Shown piece by piece: positions 10,103-21,611 of a DNA stretch of 64,000 nt. The stretch is from Rhipidocladum racemiflorum (Eukaryota > Streptophyta > Magnoliopsida > Poales > Poaceae). The notes beneath the pieces are model-generated. The model did no database searches. It saw nothing but the letters and a program-made list of their open reading frames with translations, and had not been told where the DNA came from. The position numbers and the translations under genes were made by a program. Where the stretch lies: the NCBI GenBank assembly GCA_036346355.1, contig CM070581.1, positions 42,675,849-42,739,848 on the forward strand. The letters run 5' to 3'. The number at the start of each line of letters is the position of its first letter. Within the stretch, counting starts at the first letter, position 1.

Positions 10103-10715
10103 TGTTCGCGCTAAAAATGTGAAGCAGGATCCTTAGCTTCGAACACACAAGACAAACACCGGGTTTGCAGAGCGTGCCAGTCAATTTTGACCTGAAATTG
10201 ACAAGGTAGAACTTGAAATTTGATCAAAGCCGATAGGAAAAGTTTATCGGCTTTTCGCTAGTCGGCTAGAAACCGATTAGGGGATAACTAGATCAACCAG
10301 TTATGGTTAATCCGGATACAAGGTAAAATCGGCTTTGAGAAGGCGATGCGCAGCAAAACAAAGCAGATCAAACCTGGGTGAAATCGGCTAAAACCAACAA
10401 TCGGCGATGCGCACCTATGTTGATTCCGTCGACTTGCAGGGAAGTCTATGAAGCTAAAGCGATGTAAAAGGCTTGTAAAAAAGTAGATGTGTTGGATTGA
10501 TTGATTGTCTTTCCGCTCGTCATCCATCACCTTTTATAATACACCCGGCCGATCTGAGTTGTATGTGGATACGCTATCAATCCGTATCAGCCTCTGATCC
10601 GGTTCCCTTATTAGAGACGAGTGTCCTTCTGATTCGCCTACCAATCCCCTTCTCATACGACTTCTTTTATCCGATTCGCACTGATTTTAATACATGCCGA
10701 ATTTTGGTGCAAACA
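10103..10715 (-). repeat. Element B 5' LTR
   Basis: 613 bp, TG...CA on the plus strand. It has one TATA unit (about 10,532-10,540) where the 3' LTR has two. It is bordered by the target duplication CATAT. Confidence 0.95.
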
Positions 10716-10720
10716 CATAT
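10716..10720. repeat. Target site duplication of element B, right copy (CATAT)
   Basis: Exact match to 838-842. Confidence 0.95.
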
Positions 10721-12779
10721 ATAAACCATGTGGGTTCAGTCGTGACTTAGCTTTATTGCAAGTAGAACAGCGAGAGACATAGCGCTCCACATCAAGCCTC
10801 ATCTTTAGCCAATAAAAATGGTTGGCCAACACATCCTCTATCTTCTTCACACCAAAGTGGCCCATCAGTCCTCCTCCATGCGCTTCCTGAAGCAACAACA
10901 AACGAACAGATCCAGCTGGAACGCATAGCTTGTTAGAACGAAATACAAAACCATCATTAACAATGAACTTATTCCAGAGTCTTCCTTCCTTACAATTTAG
11001 TAAAACATCTTTAAAATCAGCATCAAGCGCATATTGCTCTTTAATCGTTTCCAAGCCAAAGATTTTAGAGTCTAGTTGTGAAAGCATGGTATATCGTCGA
11101 GATAAAGCATCAGCAATAATATTATCCTTCCCCTTCTTGTGTTTGATAACATAAGGAAAAGACTCAATGAATTCTACCCATGCTGCATGCCTACGGTTCA
11201 ACTTATTTTGGCTACGAATGTGCTTCAAGGATTCATGATCAGAGTGTATAACAAACTCTTTGGGCCACAAATAATGTTGCCAAGTCTCTAATGCTCGAAC
11301 TAGTGCATACAATTCCTTATCATAAGTTGAATAGTTCAAACGAGAGCCAGATAATTTCTCACTAAAATAAGCAACTGGCTTACCTTCTTGGATCAGCACG
11401 CCTCCAATCCCAATTCCACTAGCATCACACTCAAGTTCAAAAGTCTTACCAAAGTCTAGGAGTTGGAGTAGTGGTGCATGAGTGAGCTTCTCTTTCAACA
11501 AGTTAAATGCATCTTCATGTGACTTGCCCCATTGGAAAACCACGCCTTTCTTGGACAACTCATTCAGCGGTGCAGCAATCGTACTGAAATCTTTCACGAA
11601 GCGACGATAGAATCCCGCAAGTCCAAGGAAACTCCGCACCTGCGTGACCGTTTTAGGAGTCGGCCAACTCTGAATTGCCTCAACCTTGGCTTGATCAACA
11701 TCAATTCCCCGTGGAGTAACAACATAGCCAAGAAAAGCAACTCGATCGGTGCAAAATGTGCACTTCTCAAGGTTACCAAATAAGCGTACATTTCGTAAAG
11801 CATCAAAAACAGCACGCAAATGAGCAAGATGTTCATCTAATGATTTGCTATAGATCAAAATATCGTCAAAGTATACCACCACAAATCTACCAATGAAAGC
11901 ACGCAAAACTTCATTCATTAATCTCATGAAAGTGCTAGGTGCGTTAGTCAATCCAAAAGGCATCACTAACCACTCATATAGACCGAACTTAGTTTTGAAA
12001 GCTATCTTCCATTCATCACCTAATTTCATGCGGATTTGGTGGTAACCACTACGCAAATCAACCTTAGAGAACACAGTAGAGCCACTTAATTCATTAAGCA
12101 TATCATCTAACCTAGGAATAGGATGACGAAATCTAATGGTAATGTTATTGATTGCTCTACAATCCACAAACATGTGCCATGATCCATCCTTCTTAGGAAC
12201 TAAAATGACAGGAACAGCACAAGGACTAAGAGATTCACGCACATACCCTTTGTCAAGCAGTTCTTGCACTTGGCGTTGTATCTCCTTAGTTTCTTCCGGA
12301 TTAGTCCTATATGGCGCTCGATTGGGCAAAGATGCTCCAGGAATGAGGTCAATCTGATGCTCAATCCCTCGAATTGGTGGCAAACCTGGAGGAACGTCCT
12401 TGGGAAAAACATCAGCATATTCCTGCAAAAGGTTAGTCACAGCAGGGGGCAAAGCAGCAGGTACCTCCTCAAATGAGAACAAAGCATCCTTGCAAACTAA
12501 GGCATAGCAAACAGATTCATCATCCACCAGTTCTTTCACATCAGATTTGGTAGCGAGAAAACATGCACCTTTCAACTTAATCTCATTTTTGTTATCACAA
12601 ACAGAGCTAGAAGTTTTCTTTTTAGCATTTTCATCAATCCTTTGCTTACTAGCTCTAGCAATGTCCTCTTTAATAATTGAATCAGGAGTCATAGGATGCA
12701 ATACAATCTTCCTTCCCTTATGCACAAAAGAATACTGGTTGGTTCTACCATCATGAACAGAACTTTTATCATATTGCTA
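10721..12779 (-). pseudogene. Element A reverse transcriptase, RNase H and integrase N-terminus
   Basis: The frame is open from 12,779 down to the B insertion. Before RT it has GRKIVLHPMTPDSI and EYADVFPKDVPPGLPP. RT motifs are FVDCRAINNITIRFRHPIPRL, KVDLRSGYHQIRMKLGDEWK, MPFGLTNAPSTF and the catalytic YFDDILIYSKS. RNase H follows with FELECDASGIGIGGVLIQEG and HSDHESLKHIRSQNKLNRRH. The integrase zinc region (GHFGVKKIEDVLANHFYW, CSTCNKAK) ends at the B target site. Coding resumes at 842. No RT or RNase H residue is obviously lost. Codons antisense to B's LTR follow the junction and are not part of the protein. Confidence 0.92.
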
Positions 12780-13064
12780 AGGTCTACCTAACAATATAGA
12801 ACATGCTTGCATAGGTACGACATCACATTCAGCAAAATCATGATAAGAACCAATAGCAAATTGTAATCTCACCAAGCGTGTAACCTTAACCTTACCAATG
12901 TTGTTGAACCATTGAACATAGTAGGGCTGGGGGTGCGGTCTTGTCTCCAACGAAAGCTTCTCCACCATGTCCAAGCTTGCAAGGTTGTTGCAACTTCCTC
13001 CGTCAATGATCACATGACATGATCGCTCCTTGACGACACACTTGGTTTGGAACAGGTTGTGCCG
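12780..13064 (-). pseudogene. Element A aspartic protease
   Basis: A short protease domain in frame with the gag zinc knuckle and RT but bounded by two TAG stops (13,065 and 12,777). The core is VIIDGGSCNNLASLDMVEKL, with DGG as the presumed catalytic triplet, and the second half ends MQACSILLGRP. The downstream stop falls where related copies read LLGRPWQYDK, so it is a Trp-to-TAG change. A2 at 38,580-39,135 keeps the same region with Trp intact. Confidence 0.8.
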
Positions 13065-14467
13065 CTAATTTTGGTCGGCCTTTGCAATCTGGACACTCAA
13101 TGCATGCTGTACAATGAGGCTCTCATAATGGTCAGCATGGTTGGCCTCAATGTGGTCTTCCTGGTCATGTTCATCTTCGCTCCCTGCATTGTCAGCGGCA
13201 AGCATAGCATATGTTTCTTCATCCAAATCACTAGCAGAAGAAAACTCACCATTGTCTCGCACAATCAGCACACGCTTGCTCGGACATTGACTCCTCATGT
13301 GACCATACCCCTTCCATTGATGGCATTGCACATCCCTTGTCCTCCCAGTTGAAGCAACCGACGCAGAGCTCTTGGCGGGCTCTGGTTTAGAAGTTTTTGT
13401 TACCTCCGAATCCTTGGAAGTTAGCGCGGAAGATGAAGGTCGATTCTTGTTGTGGTTGGAGGTGGAGCTCGTGTTGACCAAGTGTTAGCACGACCTGAAG
13501 AAACATTAGTTCTCGTGCTAACCCATTTGCGTCGTCCCTGCACTTCTCTTTCAGCATGGCAAGCAAGATGAAACAAGCGAGTGATTGAATTATATTCCTT
13601 GTAACTAAGAATGTCATAAATCTCACGGTTCAACCCACCCATAAATCTAGCCATAGCAGCCTCCTCAGGATCCTCTATACCACAGCGCAACATGCCCATT
13701 TGTAATTCCTGATAGTACTCCTCTACACTCTTACTATCTTGTCTAAGCAGCTGAAGCTTATTTAACAAGTCACGCTGGTAATAAGAGGGAACAAATCTAG
13801 CTCGCATGATTCTTTTCAAATCAGCCCAGTTTTGCGCGGCATTGGGATTCTTACGACGGAACTCACTCCACCAAACAGAGGCAAAATCAGTGAACTCACT
13901 AGTGGTAGCCCTAACTCTTTTGTTTTCGGGATACTCATGACATGCAAACTTTTGTTCTACAGCTAATTCCCATGTGAGGTATGCATCAGGATCATATTTA
14001 CCATCAAAAGGGGGCATGGTGAACTTAACCTTACCAAGAGAATCATCATAGTCACGTACCTCATGCCGGGGGCGCAAAGGACCCATACCATGCCGGTTGC
14101 GGTGAAGTTGACGCCGTGCAGGGTCTTCTTCAAGCTCCAAGTCAGCAGCGTAGTTGTCGACGTTCTCATCCACCTCGCTGCCCAACACACCATTACCGCG
14201 TGCAGCAGGAGGTACTCTACCCATGTCCTCAAGGCGCCGCAATACCTCCGTCAGGTTGGTATTGATGGTGCCAACGGAAACCTCCAAGTTTATCAGCCTG
14301 GTGTTGGTGTCAATCTGAGCCTTCTCCACCTGTCCCAACCGCTCATTTACCACCTGCACATCACCAACAAGGCCCTCTGCATGCAGCTTGACTTGGCGCT
14401 CGAAATGTTGAATGATTCCCCTAGTGCGAGGGGAATGCTGACCATCATTGCTCGCTGTTCCTGACAT
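13065..14467 (-). pseudogene. gag: Element A Gag
   Basis: Starts at MSGTASNDGQHSPRTRGI (ATG 14,467), the same opening as G's MSGDEDSLHHSPRAKG. The Gag domain includes FDGKYDPDAYLTWELAVEQKF, WWSEFRRKNPNAAQNWADLK and SVEEYYQELQMGMLRCGIED. A frameshift near 13,490 moves the frame into a Ser/Asn-rich stretch and a degraded zinc knuckle, CHQWKGYGHMRSQC, in which the second Cys is Trp. The segment ends at a TAG at 13,065. The Gag domain is clearly homologous to those of G and H, which supports A as the autonomous relative of those pol-less elements. Confidence 0.87.
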
Positions 14468-15501
14468 CGTTAGAAAGCAAAAGAACAAACAATTGTAGGA
14501 AAGGGCACGGCACTATCTCTCAACTTGTATCACCAAGCTCTTACCAGTTCTTACCAAGCCTTAGCAGGAGGTGTCGGCAACCGCGAGTCAAAATCTCCTG
14601 GAGTGGTGGTGTACAGATGCCAAACGCTAGTCTGGTAAGTTGTAGTTTTCTATGGAGCTATAGGTGGCTGGCAAGTGTAACAAAGGATAGCTCGTACCAC
14701 ATTAGTCACAACAAGTTGAATAAACGTTCCACGACAGTAGGGTGCTGGTCCTACTTTCAAACCACACTAGAGGCACGAGCCGAGGACACAAATGTCGCCA
14801 CAGTCAACCCAGAAACCACAAAGGCTGCAATAGATTTTTTTTTTCAGCATTCACCAAAACTCTACTAGAATGACTCAGGGACCCTAGAAATCAAATTTGT
14901 ACATGCGACTTTCGGAAAAACTAGGGGTACAAAGGTAATTAAAAGATACTCTCTCTCTCTCTCTTTGAACTTTGATTTTGCAATTGATCTGTGCGGCTTT
15001 TGTATATCGCACTTGCCTTTTCCTTCTCGGTTTTGGTGCGGCTTTTGTATTATGCACTTGCCTTTTCCCTCTCTGATTCGGAAACTATTACTTATTTGGT
15101 AACTGCAGACACCACTCGGATTAGGAAACGGATCGCGGAAATCGCGTTCCAATCTGATCTCCCGCACCGGCAACAATCAAACTCAACTCTAATATGATTT
15201 CCAACAACCAACCGAAAGTCCTAATCTGAAGTACTAAAAGAGTCCGACTCAAATTTTGAACGCAACTTGTGACAAAACGCGACTCGAACTCGAAACTCTA
15301 AAGGCAGAAACTAGAGACCAGCAACTCAACTCGACGAAGCAACCGTGAATTCAACAAGCTGAGAACTAAGCAGTAAGAGCAAGGCACAAAAAAGTCTTGG
15401 ATCACGGGGTGACTACTCGCCTAAATAGTTTTTTTGGTATTTTCTAGACTGTAGGTAGAAGTAAGACAATGGAACAGAAGGTCTCTCACCGAACAACCTG
15501 G
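14468..15501 (-). other. Element A 5' leader
   Basis: About 1 kb between PBS and gag with no sustained coding frame. It contains a CT microsatellite at 14,949-14,964 and a direct repeat of a TTTTGTAT-CGCACTTGCCTTTTCC-like stretch at 15,000-15,075. Long non-coding leaders are usual here; G has a comparable one. Confidence 0.7.
14949..14964. repeat. (CT)8 microsatellite
   Basis: Eight CT units in the leader of element A. Confidence 0.9.
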
Positions 15502-15513
15502 GCTCTGATACCA
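15502..15513 (-). other. Element A primer binding site (initiator Met tRNA type)
   Basis: GCTCTGATACCA on plus, TGGTATCAGAGC in sense, two bases inside the 5' LTR. It matches the 3' end complement of plant initiator Met tRNA. Confidence 0.92.
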
Positions 15514-15515
15514 CT

Positions 15516-16444
15516 TGATATGAACTAGGCGTCCCGATCTTTCGATGAGAGGAGGTAGCGACGATTTGGTGGAGAGCGAAGTTGGCGGCCCGACAACAAC
15601 GAACCCGATGTTGCGCCTTAGCGACCGGTACACCACCCTCCTGGAGGTTATTGATCCCGCGGAAGGCACGACCAACCTGACCACGAAGGTCTTTGTTCCT
15701 GCGAGCAACCGAAGAACCAGCAAGAACAAGGGATTACAAGCAACTCAATTGCGAATATGAAATCAGATTGGTTCTAAAACTATAACACTCGAAGTGGGGT
15801 TCCGATGAACAAGTAGATGGGCAGCCTAGTCGGCACGCGCGAGTACAAGCAGAAGCAATGGCTATCTGAATCAAATAAAACCCAACCCTAATTATGTTGG
15901 CGGCTGGCTATTTATAGACCAAGGGACCGGCAGCCCTAGGACTTAACATGGGCCAACTGATTACAACTCAAAATATAAGACTAAAGCCCAATTAGACTCG
16001 GACTGGGAAAGTGCGCTGTATTGTTTTGCGAAATCCTGTTGACTCGGAAAGACTTTGGAGGTGATCTCAGATCGGTTTGAAAGAGGACAACCAGAGCTTT
16101 CATTCTTGTACTCATAGACCTCCAGAAGCCTTCTGGATCAAAAGTTATGGCCGTTTGAATTTGACCATCTCTGGGAAGCCGAATCTGATTCCAATTTGCT
16201 CTTCCCTTCGGACGCGAACTCCCTTGTGCGTTGTAGGCCTTCCCCATGGTTCCTAAGAAGAATCACATCATCAAAAAAATTAAGTAGCATCCCATTCATT
16301 GTATCCTTATTTGGAATACTTAGGAACGCCATCACCTGATAATTTAATTGACGTGCACGGGCTCGAGTGAGTGGTCCTTGAAGTGGTGGTTCCTGGTGAG
16401 TGGAGTTAGAGCTGGTTGTATCCATTGTGGAGATGTCCTCATCA
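15516..16444 (-). repeat. Element A 5' LTR, with coding tail
   Basis: 929 bp. In sense it starts TGATGAGGACATC and ends TAGTTCATATCA. A TATA box lies at about 15,908-15,917 (CTATAAATAG in sense). The first 300 bases in sense encode DEDISTMDTTSSN...GPLTRARARQLNYQVMAFL, homologous to the tails encoded by the LTRs of G and H. In the 3' LTR this would complete the polyprotein. The right boundary is set by resumption of C2 LTR sequence at CGAAAGCGG, so CGAAA is the probable target duplication. Its partner is outside the window. Confidence 0.88.
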
Positions 16445-19400
16445 CGAAAGCGGTACAAACAAATAATGTAACAATAATTTTTCCAGAAGTTAAGTAAAAG
16501 TATTCCCACATCCTAATCCATGTTTTCATTAACTTCATCTTTTATCCCAACCACATTTTTAATAAAGTCTAACCCTTGACTGTAATCCCCGAGCAATGTC
16601 CAATACCGTGGACACGGCTATTCGAATAGTTTGTACACTCTGCAGAGGTTATACACTTTACCCACATGATATAGTTAAACACCACACAGGCGAGTAACCA
16701 TAACAAAGTCTTTCCGAAACTTCCATCCTCGCATGCGTACCTCCCGGTATAATTCCCACTGTCCCTTCCCTTTTACGGAGCGGAAGTACAGGGCCAACGT
16801 ATACTGTTGAAGAGATGTAAGACTATTCCGGTAAACACTACACCCTTCTTTCCACATTTATAGCTACAAAAACCACCTGATGTCTCACATGCTAAGACTT
16901 CGGAATCATACTCAACTAGGTCTGTCCCACTCCAGACATGTGGTTGTATGTTAGGCCCAGTTCAAAGGCTTGCAAGGTTAAGTCCTTAGGTTGACCGTGG
17001 CAAGACTACCCAAAGTTCACAAAACCAAATTCAACAACATCTCTCCCATGTGCCACATCGGGCCCCCCCATTGATCACTTGCCACTTGCCACAGCCTAAA
17101 ACATTTTCCCACCCAGTTGATTGCCATGCACCATGTGCCAACAACTTATCAACAACATATGTCACATTCTTTCAAAACAGGTTCCATAGTTCAATAGTCA
17201 GTATTCAGCTTACTTCCAAATTTGTGTCATTAGCTCGAATGGCATGGCTAAGCAGAACTACCACGTTCTAATTACCCCATTTCTAGTGATTAATATTACC
17301 AGTATATAATCCAACCTAGGGTGACCAATGGTTCATTGACATACAAGTATTATGGCCAAGGTGACAATATCAAGTGGTAATTATCTAATCCCAAATTACT
17401 TGAACACATTATAATTAAATTAGCATGCATAATTTAAAACAAACTAGTATTTAAAAACATGGGAACAAAATGGTCAAAGCATAACTTGCCTTCGTAAAGC
17501 AGCGAGTCTTGGTCTGGAGCTTGATCCTCAAAATCCGTGTCCTCACACAGCTCGACGTCTACGCGTAACAGATAAAGAACCAGAAAAACACGCAAAACAA
17601 CGTACGACAGACATTCAGAAAATGCTACAAATCAAACTAGTTTGTAATTTCATGAAAACTTCCAGATAATTAGTTTAGCATTTTCTAAGATTTATAAAAT
17701 TTATTTTGACATTTTTGGACGTGTAGTTTATAAAAGTCAAAATTCATAACTTTGGATTTTCCGTGAATAATTTAACAATATAAATTTAATTATAAAATTT
17801 CAGTAAAATTATTGTAGGAAGGTAATAATTTTCACTAATTAATAAAATTTGTTGCCAGCGATTCGGACTTAGAACGAATTTGTAGCGAAAAAGAGAAAAT
17901 TCACAATTTCGGGAAAACTCATGTACAACTAGCCTTCATTCCTTTTCTGCATGGCACTATTCACACTATATACACGTATTCTGTATTCTTGTTGGATCGG
18001 CTGGCTACGTGAGGAACCGAAACCACATTATAAATGGCATATTTAAATACGTATTCTTCCTAATATAACCGTATACTCACATAAAAAAAATTATACTTGT
18101 GAAACGGCCAAATATACATATGCAGATCCGACGAATATATCCATACGTATACATACTGCTAGCGTCTACTACAGAGAGTACCGAATCAATATGCTACGAT
18201 ATATATTTTTACATGCGTAGAAATTGAATATATCTACGCGCGACTATATCTACATGTGAATCGACCAAGTATACCTACATGTAGACATATATATGCACAG
18301 GCTACAGAATACATCCGCCTAACCTATACGTATATATACTAACATATATATACACAATTACGCGTCGACAGGATCAATCGATCAATAAAGATAGAGCGCA
18401 TGCAGGAGAGATGGGAGAGTACCGGTCGGCGGCGGGCAGCAGCGCAGATCATCGGCGCAGGAAGAAGGTGAGGCCAGAGAGTTGGCGTCGATGACGACGT
18501 GAACGGCGGCGGTGACGACGGCGCAAGAGGCGTCGACGGTTACGGTCGGTCAGTCAAACGTCGGAATACAATCGGCGGTAGTAGCGCAGGTCGACGAGCG
18601 CGGAAAGAGGCGTGGCCGGAGAGTGCCGACGTTGCTAGTTCACACTAGTGCAGGGAATGGAGAAGTGTTACTAGAGAAATGAGAGATGGCTGGATGAAGG
18701 AAAGGTCATGCGTTGCTTAGAAGATGGAGGACCATGCCTGTGTTGCTGGTACTAGAGAAATGGCTGGAAGGTTTTTACGTGTATTAAGAAATGAAATAGA
18801 AATGGCTAGAAGATGGAAAGTTCATGCGTAGGAAATGGAAACAGCAAGGACAGGCATTGCTAGTAAATTGGAAATGGCTGAAGAGGCATGCAGAATAAAC
18901 GGCTGTGACTAGAAACGGATGGAATAAAGGAAACAATAGAAATTGAATGAGTGGAGTAATTCTCGGCACTTCAATGGAAATGTCCCCACGTCACGTTTCA
19001 ATCAATCAGAGGAAAGGTTCATGTTCAAACATTCTAGGATTTATATGGTACTAAACCAAAACACTATTTGGATGAAATAGCAAAAAGGTTCTAAAATCTT
19101 GAAAAGCTCCTCTAAAATACTAGGAACTATTTGGAACCTAACGAAGTTGGTTTCGTGATTTTTCAACGTATAGATTTTTCATAAAAATCTTTTAGTGAAT
19201 CAGACACCTGTACAGACTTTTGTAAAATCAACGACTTAGGTTATATAACATGTTTTTCAAAAATATTTGAAGCAAACACCCTCATTTTCCGATGATCTTA
19301 ATTATCAACAAAATTTTAGATTTTATGCTTATTCGAAAATGCCTGATCTTTATTTAATACAATTAGTTCAATAAACGTGAATCCGACTTACTCGCGAGGC

Positions 19401-19479
19401 TTCCAAGTAGATTCCGGAAAATTACAAATAATCCCAGAACCACACTAAATATATTAAAAGAATTTTTTGGGATGTTACA
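16445..19479 (-). repeat. Element C2 3' LTR (Tekay-like), interrupted by A
   Basis: It ends ...GATGTTACA followed by a PPT and integrase. Its first kilobase matches the C LTR from about 47,131, including ACACGGCTATTCGAATAG and CTCTGCAGAGG. The 17,600-19,470 part is diverged from C. It has an A/T-rich stretch full of TATACGTAT-like steps (17,980-18,360) and a GC-rich stretch (18,410-18,660). About 0.5 kb of this LTR must lie to the left of element A, outside the window, giving a full length near 3.5 kb. No gene is seen. Confidence 0.8.
16638..16647. other. Palindrome CTCTGCAGAG in a conserved LTR block (C2 copy)
   Basis: Part of a block, 16,611-16,676, shared with C (47,300-47,367) and E (25,801-25,860) although these LTRs are otherwise very different. 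Confidence 0.7.
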
Positions 19480-19497
19480 AACCTCCCCCCCTTAACA
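19480..19497 (-). other. Element C2 polypurine tract
   Basis: AACCTCCCCCCCTTAAC on plus; purine-rich in sense, directly abutting the LTR. Confidence 0.85.
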
Positions 19498-19934
19498 GAA
19501 TGTCGTCCCCGAGATTCGAGGGTAACTAAAGAATAGGTCGGGAAAGTCCTTTAAATCTTCTTCGCGCTCCCAAGTTGCTTCACTTTCTGAGTGATTGCTC
19601 CACTGAACTTTGCAGAAATGAATCGTCTTGTTCCTGGTTTCTTGTTCAGATGTGTCTAAGATCTTAACTGGATGCTCTTTGTAGGTCAGATCTTCTTGCA
19701 GCTCGATCTCTTTCAGAGATGTTTGTTCAGTTAGCGCTCGAAGGCACTTCTTAAGTTGCGATACATGGAAGACATCATGCACTCCTGCTAAAGATTGTGG
19801 CAATTCCAGCTGATAAGCAACTTCACCCCTGTGACTCAGGACCTTGAACGGACCAACATATCTTGGTGCGAGCTTTCCTTTGGCGTGAAATCTTCTGACT
19901 CCTTTGAGCGGGGTGACTCTGAGGTATACATATG
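19492..19934 (-). pseudogene. Element C2 integrase C-terminus with chromodomain-like end (truncated)
   Basis: Sense reading from 19,934 gives YVYLRVTPLKGVRRFHAKGK, LAPRYVGPFKVLSHRGEVAY, QLELPQSLAGVHDVFHVSQL and then YKEHPVKILDTSEQETRNK with WSNHSESEATWEREEDLKDF. The last part is a chromodomain-like module, as in Tekay chromoviruses, thought to guide integration to heterochromatin. It parallels C at 40,907-41,400. Upstream integrase, RT and gag are missing because D sequence begins at about 19,935. Confidence 0.88.
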
Positions 19935-20390
19935 CCGCGCGGAAGCCGAGATCACTTCCATGCTGCGCCCCGCCTTCGACCGGATGGTGGCCAGCTTGGT
20001 GCCACTAGGGCTGGAGCAGCCGAATCCCATTGAGCAGACGGCCCGGCACTATGCCTTCTGCATGAGCCAGATCACCGACTTCCTCACCCTCCTGCCCGGC
20101 GCCTTAGCCACCCGGTCCAGTCAGGAAGGGCGGGCAGTCGCAGCGGCCACGGCGACGTATGTGCTCGCTTGCTGCGCCAGCCAGGACGCCAACTTCGACC
20201 CCCTGGCCACCATCCAGGGAGTGGAAGGGGACTGGGCCCTTGCAGAGGCACAGGTCAGCAACGCCGCAGAGCAGGTCGCCGATCAGCTCGAGATGGTCAA
20301 CCTGGCGCCGAAGCAAAGCGGGCCGAGGACGTGGCGCTGGCCGACGCCAACCCGGCCGAGACCAGCGGCCGCAGGCCGCGCGCATTTACG
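19935..20390 (+). pseudogene. Element D antisense gene, C-terminal part
   Basis: A plus-strand reading opposite to D's gag-pol, in the same place as B's antisense gene. From about 19,935 it encodes RAEAEITSMLRPAFDRMVAS, an Ala/Glu/Gln-rich probable helical region with EAQVSNAAEQVADQLEMVN, then shifts frame near 20,325. The plus-strand ORF that starts at 19,795 is a chimera: its first 46 residues are antisense to C2 integrase and should not be taken as protein. The plant mobile domain half that B retains is missing because of the truncation. Confidence 0.65.
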
Positions 20391-21055
20391 AATGAAGACT
20401 CTAGGCTTAGCTTTGCCCGCTTTTTTGTTTTGTCGTCCTCTGTAAAAAGATTCCTGCAAGTCAGATTCTTGTTTATAAGCGCATACACTTTCCTTCACAC
20501 GCCTCATGTTTGGATGCTTGTCCGTGCCTCCACTATGCTGGTTCGGGATGAACAAAAGAGCAACTGCATGCCCTAAAGGTTAGTTGGGGTGCAGGGCCCG
20601 AAACCCTCGTGCCGGAACGTCGCTATCTCAGGACCTTAGGACCTTGCGAAATTAATTACTCTCGCGGTCTCTTGGGACCGAACACTTGGTGAGGTGGGAC
20701 AGGGCAGTAGGCTCTCGGTAGTGGTGTTTGAGTCGCCGGTTCTCACGGCGACATCCTGAGCGTCACGACCGTGATGGAAACCGTGCCAAACTAGCCACCC
20801 GATCGCCCATCCCTGCTTGCCACGCTCACCCAGTGGTTCCACTTTTACCGTTGAGAATTCAGAGAGCCGTGAGGTACTGAGGGCGATTACGCGGACACGG
20901 CCCATCAGGGCGTAAACCAAAAAAGAGAACAAAGGCGACAACTGCTTTGAATGAAAAAAAATGCTTGATTAAAACAGAAGCTTCCCCCGACCAGCCTAGG
21001 AGAGGAAAACTCGACCCGGCTGGCCGGGGTATGCAGCTCTGTACTTACAGCCAAT
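20391..21055. other. Non-coding interval of D between antisense gene and integrase
   Basis: 665 bp with no sustained frame on either strand. It holds a GC-rich middle and an A-run near 20,955. I see no gene or repeat array. Confidence 0.6.
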
Positions 21056-21570
21056 TTAGGGATAGAACTTGTGCAGAAGCTCTATGTTTTGGGAGTTTGC
21101 CAACTCCTCCCCGTCTTCAGTGGCCAACCTGACCGCGAAGGGCCATGAGAGCGAGATAGTTTGCAGAGCCTGGGCTGGTCGGTGGATTTGCTTGGCGTGG
21201 AACTGGAATGCCTCGCACTTCCTCACCAGCTCACAAGCATCCTGGAGGGCGTTGGCCAATAGAACCCTTGGCGGAAAGCTTTCCCAACCATCGTTCAACT
21301 TGACATATGGCTCCCGCACACGCCTCCATGGATATTAGAGAGCAGACTGCTCCCCTCTTCCCGAGTGATACCCTTCAGAAGAATTCCGTTTCTACCCCGG
21401 CGGTACGGGTCCCCACCCACCAGGGTATAGCACTTGGCCTTTCGTGCTATCTTCTCTGTTGACGCATCATCGCCGGGGCACTTCTTTTGGCCAAATGGGT
21501 GATCACTCGATGATCGGCCGGTAGGCCAGGATCGGATCCATCCATGTGCCTTCCCGGTCAAGTGTGGCAA
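21056..21570 (-). pseudogene. Element D integrase with deleted catalytic core
   Basis: The N-terminal region reads ARKAKCYTLVGGDPYRRGRN and HGGVCGSHMSS, then a TGA (a likely CGA change). In the next frame come LANALQDACELVRKCEAFQF and HAKQIHRPAQALQTISLSWP. At about 21,131 the reading WPFAV, which should lead into the first catalytic Asp, jumps directly to LATEDGEELANSQNIELLHK and FYP, the normal C-terminal end of Tat integrases. The whole DDE core, roughly 250-300 residues, is therefore deleted. A functional integrase is impossible. Confidence 0.85.
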
Positions 21571-21611
21571 TCACTCGGTGATCGGCCGGGTACTTCTTTT
21601 GGCCGACAAGC

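Larger units (their letters stand above)
843..10715 (-). mobile_element. Element B: complete Tat-like Ty3/gypsy retrotransposon nested in A
   Basis: It is 9,873 bp, bounded by TG...CA LTRs (843-1,494 and 10,103-10,715) and an exact CATAT target duplication. On the minus strand the order is PBS, gag, protease, RT, RNase H, a second RNase H, integrase, an antisense gene, PPT and 3' LTR. The second RNase H and an additional antisense ORF next to the 3' LTR are known hallmarks of the Tat lineage. The whole element, LTRs and genes alike, is strikingly rich in ATCGGC/GCCGAT. Pol is broken by several single-base shifts and stops; gag is open throughout. Confidence 0.93.
1..16444 (-). mobile_element. 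Element A: CRM-like Ty3/gypsy LTR retrotransposon, left end outside window, split by element B
   Basis: Read on the minus strand, the order is 5' LTR (16,444-15,516), an initiator-Met-type primer binding site, a leader of about 1 kb, gag, protease, RT/RNase H and integrase. The integrase runs off the left edge, so the 3' LTR and PPT are not visible. The LTR starts (sense) with TGATGAGGACATC and encodes a GPLTRARARQ peptide that would be the end of the polyprotein. That overlap, the Met-tRNA PBS and the integrase type fit the CRM clade as I know it; the clade call is inference. Element B interrupts the integrase at 843-10,715. A lies in the LTR of C2: bases from 16,445 continue a sequence matching the intact C LTR from about 47,131. 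Confidence 0.82.

Noticed and set aside
19795..20445. 216-codon plus-strand ORF that looks like one gene
   Set aside because: Its first 46 codons are antisense to the C2 integrase end and the rest is D's antisense gene. The junction at about 19,935 makes it a chimera.
20391..21055. Possible host exon between D's antisense gene and integrase
   Set aside because: No open frame or splice-like structure. Its place between the antisense gene and integrase matches the untranslated interval of Tat elements.
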